DNA of 64,000 nucleotides from Streblospio benedicti (Eukaryota; Annelida; Polychaeta; Spionida; Spionidae). A model generated the notes under the pieces. It ran no database searches, had not been told where the DNA came from, and saw nothing but the letters and a program-made list of their open reading frames with translations. Made by a program: the position numbers and the translations under genes. The stretch covers positions 1 to 64,000 of the forward strand of contig JAGTTF010005592.1 in assembly GCA_019095985.1 (NCBI GenBank). Reading direction: 5' to 3'. Below, in pieces: positions 39,322-50,385 of the stretch; within the stretch, counting starts at the first letter, position 1, and the number at the start of each line of letters is the position of its first letter.

Positions 39322-39703
39322 TAACAGCAGTAATTAAAAATATTGATATATTAATTCAAAGAGTAAAATAAGATAATTGATTGTATGTAATGATAGATTC
39401 TATTTTTCAACTGACTTCACAGGCAAATATGGGAAGCAAGAGCAGTTTACTGGCCTAAGAATTTGTAACATTTAGAAAATGAAACCATAACAAAACAAAA
39501 TTTAAAAAAAGTAAAACCTGGCATCAATAACAAAATGCATTTCAATAATAAACAAAATCATAATTCTTCATTTTTTTCAGGTTCATATACTGCTTCATTA
39601 TCATCATGATGTAATACAAATGTAAATTCAATTTAAATGCTTTAAGATGCAAGGGTTTACATTTAAAACAATAAAAAAACATAACGGATCAACATTTACA
39701 ACT

Positions 39704-39797
39704 TTATTTGTCATTTGCACCTGTGTAACGACCAAGACTAGACAATTCAGATCTTAAAAATTGCCTATCGTCATCATTGACAGGCCGAGATAGAGCT
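39704..39797 (-). CDS. Possible terminal exon of an unknown gene
   Basis: The acceptor is aatttcag. The frame ALSRPVNDDDRQFLRSELSS then LGRYTGANDK ends in TAA, and the stop overlaps an AATAAA polyadenylation signal. This compact end looks real. The upstream exons would lie at higher coordinates, on the far side of the element at 40050-43274. The ORF at 43483-43812 is a possible partner but no phase link could be shown. The product is unknown. Confidence 0.3.
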
Positions 39798-40049
39798 CTG
39801 AAATTGTGTAATATTGTAACTTTTACAACTTAATTAATTGTGCCATAAAAGTTTGGAGAATCAACCATATATTAACTGTTTATTACAAGTCTGTTCCATA
39901 TGGAAACAGTTTGTGAACATGAGATACATGTATTTTTCAAGTCTAGTGGCAACTAGGAAAGAATTGTAATGTATAGCTTTTTTCAATTGTGACATGCATC
40001 ACATTAACAAAACGTTGCAATAGAAAAGGTCACTTAAATTCATGGATAG

Positions 40050-43000
40050 TAGTCCTGTAAAAATGCTGGGTACACCTCAAACAAATTGCAACAAAAGCTT
40101 TTTTGGTGGAATGCATTTCAATAAGGTCCCTAGAATAACATATCAAAAGTTTACCAAGCTACGTGGAGCGGAAATATTACTAATTTGCATAAATCCAAAA
40201 TGGCCGCCAATATTCCCGAACTTGCCATAGAACGGTCACATACCAACTCCTAAATAATATTTTTGTGCGATTTTAGATGAAGAAGTTGCTTTTTTAAATA
40301 ACAGAAAGGGAATTAAACATATTAATTAAAAAAATTATCAATCCTCATTTGTTTAAATTTAATATGGCCTACATTTTTGTCATTCGAGGTGATTTTTGAC
40401 CGGCATGGACAGGAATGGTGCAAATGGTGCACAAATGACAGCATCCTGGCAAATCAAGGATTATTATGAAGAGGCAGATGATTCAGGTATGACAGAAGAG
40501 GGTTTTAAAGAAGGACAGCCACCTGGGAATGCACTCATCAAAGAAGCATGTAAGCTGTATCACCAATTAATGGATGAGTCGACTTCTACTGTTGAAGTAT
40601 GTCAGTCTGAGGCTCTAAGAAAAATAGCAGACGATATTGAGATATATGTGTCCTCACTGGGAAGCCTACGTACTGCTCGTCTATGGATCCAATATATGAT
40701 AGATATTCTATGCAGATTTATAAAGGCTGAGCGCACTGGAGATTGGGAGTTACATCTCCAAGCGGTACATGATATGTTACCCTATTTCACAGCGTCAGGA
40801 TCTGTATGCAAAGTCTGCAGGGTTATACCTTCAAATGATGGAGCAATTGGAAGACCCTGAAGTGTACACCAGTTTCAAAAATGGGTTACATGTTATTAGA
40901 AGGACTGAGCGTTATTGGGCTGGTTTGTCAACAGATCTTGTGATAGAGCAAGTTCTTATTATGAGAAGTGTCAAGACAAGTGGTGGACTCACAAGAGGTC
41001 GTGGTATGACAGAAACACAGCGTTCAGTGTGGCTTTTGTCCAGGCCAGCCTGTGCTGAAGTCAACTATTGTATGCAAGAGTTCGCTGGTACAAGTTACAA
41101 AACAAGTGAGCAACATAAGGACTTAGGAAAAGCAAGGCAAAGGAGAGATGTCAAAGACACCATTGAAATTCTTGGTTTTCTGGAAGAAAGATCTCCATTT
41201 GATTCTGATCCATCTTTAAGAAGCATTGCAAGTGGTGTTATAGCAGATAAAAAGTAAATGTAGATAGAGCCAAAGAGGTAGGGAGTAGAGTGCTTGCATC
41301 AATGGCTGGACACACAGTTCAGGAGTATTCATTTAAAAAAGAAAGATCAAGCCGTTACTCTAGGATCCAAAACATCTGTGAAAATTCATGGTGACAATGT
41401 GCAAATAAATCCCCAGCTTTTGTTTCAAAGATTGGTTGATGCTGTTCAAAAACAAGAAGATCCATCGCTTTTGTTTCAGTATGAATTGTGTAGTTTTCCA
41501 CCAGCACTATTCGACTCTTCTGGTCTGCTTAGGGAAGAAAAAAAAACAGTGCTGGCAGATGCCCTGTGGGCACGTGTACAATATCAACAAGACTCCATTG
41601 ATTCTACTGATGTGAAGCATGTATTAGATGGTGATGCTTTGCTCCATCGTGTACTGTGGCGAAGTGGGCAGACATATATTGGAGTGTGCAATATGTATGT
41701 TGATTATGTAACCCAGAAATATGGCAAACCATTAATTGTGTTTGATGGATACCAAAAAGAAGATTTCCTGTCAAATAAAGAGAACAAAGAAAGGTTCATC
41801 AAATTGTTGCGCGAGAAACTAGAAGCAGCAGGTTGTTTGACAGAACAGGCCACAGGGGATGCCGACTTGCTCATTGTCCAGCGATCGGTCGAGAGAGCAA
41901 GATCCAGCACAACTGTACTGGTAGGTGATGACACCGACCTCCTGGTATTGTTGCTCTACCATGCAGATATCACTTGTAAAGATATATTCTTCTGCCCAGA
42001 ACCTAAACAGAACTCAAAGAAACAAAGAATCTGGAACATAAATAAAACAAAATCTGATCTAGGGAGAAAGTGTGCAAGAATATCTTATTCATACATGCAT
42101 TGCTAGGTTGTGATACAACATCCAGATTGTATGGTATCGGCAAAGGTGTTGCATTGCAAAATATATCAAATGCACAGTTATCTCAGCAAGCAGGTGTGTT
42201 TTTCCAGTCTGATCTAGATGAAATGGAAGAGATTATAACTGCTGGAGAAAAAAGCATTAGTTTGCCTATACAATGGCACTTTAGAGGACAGCCTAGACTC
42301 CCTATGGTACAAAAAGTTTTGTAACAAAGTTGCTAGCAGCACAACCCCAGTGCAGGCTTGTAGCCTACCACCTACTACATGTGCTGCAAAATATCATACA
42401 TTAAGGGTATACCATCAACTACAAGTGTGGAACGGCGTGCTAGGATTACATCCAGACAGATGGGGTTGGAGACAAAGAGGTGACAAACTTGAGGCAATAA
42501 CAACTGGTCAGGCTGTGGCACCCACCTATTTGCTGGAAATCATTAGGTGTCATTGCAAAACTGACTGTGTTTCCACCAATTGTTCTTGTAAGAAACACGG
42601 CTTAAAATGTTCCCCAGCATGTAAAGAATGCAGAGGGCAAAGTTGTGTTAATAGTTTGAAACCAGATGTTGATGACAATATCTATGAAGAAAACTAAGTA
42701 TGTGTATCACAATTGGATATGAACAACTTTACAAATAGGGTATGTGTGTAAATATATATAGTAAAACATTATAAAATGAAAAGGTTTATAAATAAAGTTT
42801 TAAAACAGAAAGCATAAAAGGTAGTATATTTTCATATATATAAAATATGTAGATTATTAATTTGATTATACCATCGAAGTAAGGCTATTAAGGTTTATTG
42901 AAATTGAACTTACAAATTATTGAGACATACACATACATAAAAATGGCGGCCATATTGGATTTTTGCAAATGCTGGTTGATATCTATTTCTTGAATATGTT

Positions 43001-43274
43001 TTATTTACTTTCTGCTAACTAAAGAAACAAGTTCTTTACTTAAAATCACACAAAATCATATTTAGGAATGGGTATATGACCGTTCTATGGCAAGTTCAGG
43101 AATATTGGCGGCCATTTTGGATTTATGCGAATTAGAGATAATTCCGCTCCACGTAGCTTCGTAAACTTTTGATATGTTATTCTAAGGACCTTACTGAAAT
43201 GCATTCCATTACAAACCCTTTTGTTGCAATTTGTTTGAGGTTCAGGCCTCCTATGACATAGAATGACTGGACTA
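40050..43274 (+). mobile_element. TIR element A with PIN/CXC gene, 3.2 kb
   Basis: Inverted repeats of about 310 bp lie at about 40050-40385 and 42935-43274, with high identity in cctcaaacaaattgcaac, atcaaaagtttacca-type words and aaaatggccgccaatatt. The termini may begin TAGTCC, similar to the TAGTCAGG of the element at 51785. A target duplication is not clear. Its single gene runs from about 40396 to 42697 and is interrupted. It is a cut-and-paste-like element of a group I cannot name. Confidence 0.75.
40396..42697 (+). CDS. PIN/FEN1-like nuclease plus CXC protein, interrupted
   Basis: Open stretches are 40396-40857, about 40800-41257, 41294-42106, 42070-42324 and 42350-42697, in shifting frames, so the copy has about three or four breaks. 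The first part is helical. The middle contains RGRGMTE and a nuclease-like region: PLIVFDGYQKED, GDADLLIVQR, VLVGDDTDLLVLLL, then HALLGCDTTSRLYGIGKG. The spacing of acidic motifs followed by GCD..S..G.GK parallels the FEN1/XPG core and its helix-hairpin entry. The end has paired cysteine groups (RCHCKTDCVSTNCSCKKHG and CSPACKECRGQSC), a tesmin/TSO1-like CXC pattern that would bind DNA. The same order occurs in the larger protein at 52512-57433. The function in transposition is inferred only. Confidence 0.65.
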
Positions 43275-43482
43275 TCTCTACTGTAACGCAAACAACGCAG
43301 TGCGTACACATTGATTTATTGATTTTCTACCCTAAAAATGATACATCATTCGCTTCACTATCACTGACTGGTGTGGAAAATTTTAAGTAATATGCTGCCC
43401 CAACACAGTTCTATAAACAGCCTTGATTAAAAAGCTCTGATTCATACGTGCGTACGTTTTTCGTCATGAAGGGCATGATGCG

Positions 43483-43812
43483 TCAGCCACGTGCTTGACA
43501 TAGGTTGAAGCCAATTTCTTGCATAATGCTTCCACTATGCAAGAAATTGAAGGACTCCCTGCTGGCGTACCAGGGCCCAGGAAAGCTCTTTTCTTTATGG
43601 TACCAGCAAGTACAAGTTGACCATCTCCCCAAAGCGTCACGGATAGGTTTGCCCTTGGTCACTTGCAGGGAGCACATTTTAATCCTTTCATAAATCATTC
43701 CATTCTTTGATTCCTTTGGAGGTGCTTTGTCCTGTCCAAATGAGAAAGTTCCATTTGCAAATGCTCTGAATCTTTCATCCCACTGAGCATCACTCAAAGC
43801 TTTCTCAGGCAT
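43483..43812 (-). CDS. Unrecognised 109-residue ORF
   Basis: ATG at 43812 opens MPEKALSDAQWDERFRAFAN and ends QEIGFNLCQARG with TGA. Composition and codon use look like protein, with TCTCWYHKEKSFPGPWYASR in the middle. No family is recognised. It lies 200 bases outside the TIR element A and might be an exon of the gene whose possible last exon is at 39704-39797. Confidence 0.4.
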   Translation of the reverse strand: MPEKALSDAQWDERFRAFANGTFSFGQDKAPPKESKNGMIYERIKMCSLQVTKGKPIRDALGRWSTCTCWYHKEKSFPGPWYASRESFNFLHSGSIMQEIGFNLCQARG

Positions 43813-44355
43813 TTCTCCTTACTGACGATTTCCTAATATTAAGTGAAAAATCCAACTTATCTCCAACCCACGCTATCTCCTGTCAACATTGCATGTCTAT
43901 TACAATGACTATTACCACTACTCCAACCCAAGGTCTGTTACATAACGACCCATTACTTTTATTCCTATCCAGATTCATGGTTTACACTGAATAAAGTGAG
44001 AACATATCCCTTCTCACCATAATTTTTGTGCCACATGTAGACGGGCGATGCATTCTTATAGTCGTGCTTGATGCTGCTAAGGGGACGATAAAAGCTTTTA
44101 TTGTTTAACGAAACCAACCACCCAAAAATGAAATGAAAAGAGGACCTGAAGAGTTGTAAATTTGCGTATCTAGAATAAATTTTGTGTATGACAAATAGAC
44201 AAAACCGGGTGAGTTGTTAACATCGATTATTTTATTGGGCAAGTTCTTGTGGCGTATCACGGCTTCGATGTATAATTTGAATCTGTTATTCTCTAGAAGT
44301 TCTTTTTTTGAGGTTGGACGTTTTTTTTATTGTATTCTTCAACAATGTTGTCAAA
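43813..44355. other. Intergenic with one dispersed repeat
   Basis: The only feature seen is the block at 44188-44265 (gacaaaaccgggtgagtt … gttcttgtggcgtatcacgg), shared with 8773-8850. Confidence 0.4.
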
Positions 44356-45230
44356 CAGGGTGCCTGCAAGATTTTAGAAATCTAAAATAAGACTTTTTAA
44401 AGACCTTTTTAAGACTACCGAAGAAGCAAGATGAGACATTTCACTAAAAATCAAATCATGCCACTTCAAGTCCATCAGATGATTTTATGAAATGGAAAAC
44501 GTGGGCCAAAAGGCCCCCCAGAAATACAGAAAGGGGCCCTCACAAGCAAGGGCAGGAAGGCGCATTGAACACGTTACATGCGCTAAGCAAATTAGCATTG
44601 TATTGTAAATAAAATAATATCATTACATTTTATGAAAATTTTTATTTGATATTCAAAAAGGAATTATGAATTCAATACTGAGGAAATCATGAAGTCAATC
44701 TATTAAGCATCACATATGTAAAATTACAAATGACACAGTAAAGAAATTAAGTATTAAATAAAATCAAACTTGTATGATATGTAGATCAAAGTTACATGTA
44801 ATTTTCCCACCACTTTTCATACTCGTTAAATACTGTGCAGCATAATTAATTTTTTATTATGCTCAGCAATGATTCTAAAAATACATGTAATATGTCCAAC
44901 AATTTATTTAAAAAGTTTCCTTGTTTTCTCTTTCCTCCACTTATTTGCACACTCTTGCCAAGAGAACTCCGCAATGTGTGGCCCTTCAATACCTACCAAA
45001 AGATGTTTATTGACAAAGTCCGATGAAATCCTCTTCCTAATGGCAGTTTTAATTTGGTTCTGTACATTAAATGGCCGCTCCACATCAGATGTGTGAAGTG
45101 GCATTACCATCCCAACATTTGCAACATTCAAATTTGTTGGTGCTTCCTGACTTGATTTGAGATCTAAGTCATGGTCATACAGATTCCACCATGTGGGAGG
45201 AAACTGCCCATCCAGGTAATTCTGTTGCAT
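44356..45230 (-). mobile_element. hAT transposon 3' end fragment
   Basis: CAGGGTGCCTGCAAGATTTT at 44356 has the CAGGG start typical of hAT TIRs, followed by aagactttttaaagacctt, a word common in hAT ends. The coding part 44904-45230 on minus lies just inside. The other end was not found. It is probably 5'-truncated. Confidence 0.65.
44904..45230 (-). CDS. hAT transposase, C-terminal dimerisation domain
   Basis: The minus-strand frame reads MPLHTSDVERPFNVQNQIKT, then AIRKRISSDFVNKHLLVGIE and GPHIAEFSWQECANKWRKEK. This is the hAT C-terminal pattern, in which S/T-x-x-ER-F is followed by N-IKT, R-R, LL-I, GP, F and W. Only about 109 residues are present; the catalytic part is absent from this frame. 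It is a remnant, close to the presumed TIR at 44356. Confidence 0.75.
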   Translation of the reverse strand: MQQNYLDGQFPPTWWNLYDHDLDLKSSQEAPTNLNVANVGMVMPLHTSDVERPFNVQNQIKTAIRKRISSDFVNKHLLVGIEGPHIAEFSWQECANKWRKEKTRKLFK

Positions 45231-45696
45231 GTAGGAAATAATTTGAATTCAATTTGAATTCTTTAAGGGAACAAGTAAGACTTCATGATAGCATAATGAT
45301 GTCAGAGTGGCGTCATACGTGAATTTCCAAAACGAGACAAAACCTGAAATTATTGCATGCGCAGCAAACCGAGTCACTTGAAGAAAATATCGCATATACA
45401 TAGAAAACACGCTTATCCTATGAAACTTCCAAGGTTGTAAGCAATCAAAATAAATCCACTTCATACTCTGAGATGCGAGGACGACCTGTTCTATTTCTAC
45501 AGTATTCCTACTAGTCTTGCTAAGTTAATCTTCTACTTCGTACACTACATCTTCTGGACTCTAAATCTTCTACTATATACATATGTACAACTTCAATCTG
45601 TTGATTGAAGCTAGTGGGTCGTGGTAGATTTACCTGTAACAGAGAAGATTGATAGTAAGACTGTCATTGGTCTGTATGATATTGAAATATATGGTA
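45231..45696. other. Unassigned sequence
   Basis: No gene or repeat is supported here. A minus ORF at 45249-45464 lacks motifs and directly continues the hAT strand, so it may be decayed transposon sequence. Confidence 0.3.
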
Positions 45697-46150
45697 AGGG
45701 GACTTTGAACTCAATTTTAGTCCTTCACAAAAATGAGATTTTCTCTGTACCTATGGCACCAATTTTTACAATTTATACCTTGTTTTGTAGGTAATAATCT
45801 TATCTATTGATATAACATGGTTTTAAAAAAGAAATAATATCCCAAAGTTAATTTATGAAGCGTTGATTGCACAAATTTCATGATTTTGGCTTTATGCGAT
45901 ATTTTTCAGACAGGAATTTTGCAATCAGTGAAAAAAATTATGCAGCAAGAAAATTCATATACTTATCTAGAAAACCTTGCCTCAAATTGTTTATATCTGT
46001 CAAATTGCTGTTTTTATACTCATTTCAATTTTATTAAACAGTTATATCGCATAATTACAGACCAATTATTACAAAATACCTAATAATTAATCAACGAAAA
46101 AAAGTAAAAAAAAAATCCCTAGTAAGGTTTTCTTTGGAAGGTATACCGCT
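45697..46150. mobile_element. Diverged inverted copy of the 9787-10704 element
   Basis: It begins taaggggactttgaactc. Then, in reverse complement to 10704-10260, it shows accttgttttgtaggtaat and, near 46115-46140, ctagtaaggttttc. The far TIR is missing or too diverged. The ORF at 45880-46083 inside it is chance. Confidence 0.6.
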
Positions 46151-46803
46151 CCAATAAAAAACAAAAATGTAAAGATTCTTTTTCACCGTTAAAGAGGAAA
46201 CTGATTTGAAAAATTCCTGGATCGCAGAAATTTGGTGTTGAGATATAGATCTACAAAGTTCCCTTTTCGTGTGTCCAGTGCTTTGAATGCTAAATCCAGT
46301 TCTCATTTAGAAGATGGAGTAAATAATGAATGAATAACAGTAGTATGAATAAAATGACAGATTGTCACACACGTAGTTATAATGTAAATAAATGCAAACC
46401 AGTTAAAATTGGTACATTTGATATAAAAATTCTTCCCAACAGCAAACCAAACTAATTAGCATACTCCATCATCTTTAAAATCCACTTTTAATCACAATGC
46501 CTAAAGTTAATAAAGAAAAATCACATGATATTGAAAAAAGAGTACTGGAGCAGTTTCAAGAATTGGGGTGAGATTTGACATAAAAGGCTTTATTGTTAAA
46601 GATTAGGCTGATAAATAATAAAAAAAAATCATAAAATGTGGTCTCTTTTCAAAGGGAGATAAGGCTACAATGTAGTTTGATTTTTTACTGAGATGTCATT
46701 TTTGTAGCATTATATCAAGTATGAACTTTGACATGGAATTAGTGCTGCATATCGGTGACAATTTCAATATCGATTATCGGTTCAGGTCAAACGATAGATA
46801 ACC

Positions 46804-46891
46804 GATAGTATCGTGAGTATTTATATGTCGAAAATTAATCAATATATATGTATATTGATTAACTTTCGACGTAAAAATACTCGCGATACTA
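46804..46891. repeat. Near-perfect palindrome, arms of about 42 nt
   Basis: atagtatcgtgagtattta at the left is answered by taaaaatactcgcgatacta at the right, with gtcgaaaattaatcaata and its inverse next to the centre, tatgt. The surrounding 46740-47420 contains further cgatat/atcgat words, so it may be the tip of a larger foldback. Confidence 0.8.
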
Positions 46892-47731
46892 TTGACGTTT
46901 TATGAATAACTATACATATTTTTAATTGACGTTTTGATTGCAGTGTTTGTGTATTGATTTTAATTTTACCCACGTACAACAGATTTCAGTCAATCCACTA
47001 AAATGATTTCAAGTGTGTCACGCCGGTAGCGCGGGAAAACATGTCTGAAATTTCTTGTTACTAGTATACACTTAAGATATTATAGTAACATTAAAATGAT
47101 GTATGCACGATCGTTCCTAATGAGGTTTTACATAAAGTTATCTACTTTTCATCCCGATGACACTGCTTCTAAATGCCATTTGACGGGTTTCATATAATGA
47201 AACATGTGACAGGATCTTACAGGATCTTACATGTCATCAATACACAATCAATAAATAAAGTAAATACGTAAGTAAAACAACGTATGTAAGTAGACAATAG
47301 GAGATCAATAGAGATGCCGAGCAGACGATATAGAGCGATATATCGAGAAAAAACGGGAGGAGACGATAGCACGATAATATCGGGGGGAAAAGCCACTATC
47401 GTTGCATGGCGATATTGCAAGATCAAACCGATTCTCGTTTGGCGTTTCTTAAACGAGCAATCCCTTGACCTGACTTGCTTTAGCTGGAGACCAGGCATGT
47501 TAGCCAAAGAGAGCAGTGGCTCCGCCGTGGAGACAGTGGCAGGGGGCTGAACTGCTGGCTTAACGCTTCATGAGGCATGATGCTTCTCACCCTGATCAAT
47601 GCAGATACATATTTGAGTTTTTACAGTTGCAGGGCTTCCAGCCTCCCAATAGTCATTGCTGTACTCGTAATCTATCAGTGGTAAATGTAATACTTAAAGC
47701 AAACGGTGTGCAGTGTATGTGGACTGTTAGT
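46892..47731. other. Unassigned, with CGATAT-rich words
   Basis: Between 47318 and 47420 gacgatat, gcgatatatcg and gataatatcgg occur repeatedly, echoing the palindrome at 46804. ORFs on both strands (47217-47507 and 47314-47550) share this sequence and are not supported. Confidence 0.3.
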
Positions 47732-47854
47732 CAGGGCTCTACGTTAACTCTGGCGAGAGGTTGCCCACAGGACAACAACCCTCCAACTTTCGGTGGTCCT
47801 GATTTTAAAAATGGTTGTCCAGGACAACGGGACAATCCTTAACGTAGAACCCTG
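47732..47854. mobile_element. Short TIR element, 123 bp
   Basis: cagggctctacgttaa and ttaacgtagaaccctg are inverted ends with one mismatch. Inside, ggttgcccacaggacaac and ggttgtccaggacaac repeat. It is too short to code. It is similar to the degenerate block at 32038-32150. Confidence 0.8.
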
Positions 47855-48261
47855 TTTTATTTTTCGGTTTACAGACCCGCTGCTAAAAAAAAAAGAGATT
47901 TAAGAATAAAAATAAAATTGAAAAAATTGTATTTTTTTAAATCCGCCGCAGAATGTTTTTTTTATTGTTTTATTATGTTTTTAAAAGCAGGAAAGAAGCT
48001 ATCTATTCATCTTTTACCGCCCCGCATTTCGTAGAAGCTTTCATACACGTTACACAATAAGATGCATTAACTATGGGCGCGAACTTTGATTTCGTTTTCG
48101 CGGAGCAGGCGGGACATTTGTGATCAGGAAGCTATTGCTTCGAAATTAAAATTAAACTTAATATATTTATGTACTTTTTAGTTTTTGGATTATCAAGCAG
48201 TAGACAAATATATACAAAGATAATAATGATTCCATATACTGCGTACCTAATTAACAGAACA
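47855..48261. other. 3' flank of the Harbinger gene
   Basis: AT-rich sequence. No TIR of the Harbinger element was recognised. No other gene is seen. Confidence 0.3.
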
Positions 48262-48960
48262 TTAACAGTCACATTCATTATCATCATCATCTCTTGGACA
48301 ACCTTCTGGGTGATCTTCGCAAACAAAATCCTCCATACACATATTGTGCAAAGTGCAAGCTGCCACCACTATTTTTACAATAATATCCAGATTAAAATTT
48401 TGTAGCTCCCTTAGGCGACGATATCTGCATTTCATTCTTCCAAACGCATTCTCAATGATGACCCTGCCCTTACAGATGGATGTGTTTTCCTGATGTTCTG
48501 CTTCAGTCTGACGACCATTATCCCTCTTTGGTGTAATGATGAAGTCTTTAAAATTATTACCAATGTATGCACTGTCACCAAGAAGAAAATATCCATCCAT
48601 CTTTGCTTGCCAATTTTGAAATAAAGGAGATAATCGTAGCATGCGTGCATCATGTACTCTTCCAGGAGGACCAACAAAAATGTTAATAAACTTTCCTTGG
48701 TCATCACAAATTCCTTGAAGGAGAATGGAATAAAATCCTTTTCGATTTATATAATCCAGTCCCCTCTTCCTTGGCCTTTGTATCCTTATGTGGCATCCAT
48801 CGATTGCCCCAATTAATCTATCTTTGTGAGTTATTCTAGAAAACACAGCACTACTTATATTCTTCTCACAACGATTTGCAGTTTTGAAGCATATGATAAT
48901 TTTACAAGCAAATATCAGCATATTTAGTAATAAACGAACATATGAGTGGATTGTTCTCAT
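48262..48960 (-). CDS. PIF/Harbinger transposase (HARBI1-like), C-terminal part
   Basis: The minus frame contains the DDE_Tnp_4 core: GAIDGCHIRIQRP, then YINRKGFYSILLQGICDDQG, PGRVHDARML, YFLLGDSAYIG, FIITPKRDN, RVIIENAFGRMKCRYRRL and AACTLHNMC. The three acids (D of AIDG, D of GDSAY, E of VIENAFG) are all present and the frame is open, so this half looks intact. The first 40 residues of the frame look unlike the family. An acceptor, gttttctag, near 48836 probably marks the exon start. Upstream bases 49110-48990 may encode the earlier part (CCHNEDDRLQIVAAAF). The enzyme cuts and pastes DNA, usually at TWA targets. A Myb-like partner ORF was not found. Confidence 0.85.
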   Translation of the reverse strand: MRTIHSYVRLLLNMLIFACKIIICFKTANRCEKNISSAVFSRITHKDRLIGAIDGCHIRIQRPRKRGLDYINRKGFYSILLQGICDDQGKFINIFVGPPGRVHDARMLRLSPLFQNWQAKMDGYFLLGDSAYIGNNFKDFIITPKRDNGRQTEAEHQENTSICKGRVIIENAFGRMKCRYRRLRELQNFNLDIIVKIVVAACTLHNMCMEDFVCEDHPEGCPRDDDDNECDC

Positions 48961-49682
48961 TTATTTTGGTATATGGTCTTATATTTTTAAGCTGTGGACA
49001 AGGTGATGATGTGTATTTTTAATTGTTGTTATGAAAGCAGCAGCAACTATTTGTAGTCTATCATCTTCATTATGACAACAGAGCTCAGTGGCGCATCATA
49101 TACTTCAAGCTCGGCGAATAAGAACCTGCACTGCTTAACGATGATGAAAGCAGATCTACACAAGTGATGGGAACTTTCTTTCACAATATAAACCGTATGT
49201 AATGACATACGCCCAGGAAAGTTACTTTCAGTGAAATTACCGTGCCAAAATAAAGTCAGTTTTGTTGGTGGAATAAGAAATTCACTTCGGGTATAGGCTC
49301 AAGGGCCCATATCCATGTTCGATGTTAGGCCCAGGGGCCTATTTATACGTGAATAGATGGTAAATAACTGTGCTCTTGGAATATAACAGAGGATTCTAAT
49401 GAATCAAAAAAATATTTTTAATAAATCCTCAAAATTCATAAAATAGTCAATAATTAAAATGAAAGATTTTGAAAATATAAAATAGCAAACAAAACTTAAC
49501 AAAATATAAAGATGAGATGGTACATTTGTAGTACAGCATATTTTCACCCCCATAGTGCGGCAGTTGACGTTTTGATTTTTCAATTTTATTTTTATTTTTA
49601 TTTCTTCCTATGACAGTTGAGCTTCCTGGGCGTCCCTGAACCAGAACATCAAAAAATAAAGGCCTTATGACGTTTATTGATT
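48961..49682. other. Upstream of the Harbinger exon, unassigned
   Basis: Besides the possible N-terminal piece at 49110-48990, I see only AT-rich sequence and no TIR. Confidence 0.3.
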
Positions 49683-50385
49683 CTAATAATTTGGCACTTG
49701 CCCCACAGACACACTTTGACCAATTGAATTGAGGACACTTGGCTTTGTACGAAAAAAAAGTTTTGTTTGTTGCGCACCATTGCCATGAGGGCCTGGTTTG
49801 GATAGTTGGTGGTCACCTATGTGATGTACTAATATGTAAATGCTGCCATTTGTAAGCTGAAAGCTTTGTTTTTTAAAGCCTTTGTCCGTAGCATTATCAT
49901 TTTTCAGAAAAAAGTACGTATTTTTGATGCTGGGTCTTGTTCTTGGCAGCTTACCTGTACCTTGATTGGACCATTTATGGCCATCTGCCTTCCAGTCGTG
50001 TACAGATGCTGAGTTTTTGGGCTTAAACAAGTACACCTCACCACCTGACAAAATCAATGTAAAAAATCAGAATAAATAATAGTTATGATTCTATAAGTCA
50101 TTGAAGTTGTATCACTGAATATACGTAAACGACCCCATGTAAACTTACCTTTTGGTTGGAAAGGGATGTTTTCAGTGGAAAAAATATCTTCTGCCTTGGA
50201 CAAAATTGACACAGACCACCAACCAAGCCATGACGTTTCACCCCACGTCTATCAATCGTCACTGGACAGTCACACGGGAGCCACACGTAGCTAATTTCTT
50301 CTTTATGCCCTAAACCATCACCTCTAGGGTTTCCACTTGTGCAATTGTTCCGCTCCCGTCTGCAGCCTCGCGTTAACCACATCAA
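49683..50385 (-). CDS. Two-exon fragment, CG-1-like DNA-binding domain (tentative)
   Basis: The first piece (about 50385-50149) has SYVWLPCDCPVTIDRRGVKR and LCQFCPRQK, and ends at a good donor, CAAAAG|GTAAGT. The second starts after attttgtcag near 50043 and reads GGEVYLFKPKNSASVHDWKA, DGHKWSNQGTGKLPR, NTYFFLKND, FKKQSFQLTN, YILVHHIGDH. The order DGH-W, then a K-YF, then LVH recalls the CG-1 domain of CAMTA factors and related domains found in many copies in invertebrate genomes. The phases of the two pieces do not match by one base, so either a break exists or the junction is wrong. It could be host or transposon-derived. Confidence 0.4.

Noticed and set aside
43483-43812. Reading this ORF as the N-terminal part of the YqaJ gene
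   Set aside because: It lacks the expected motifs, ends in its own stop, and a whole other element lies between.
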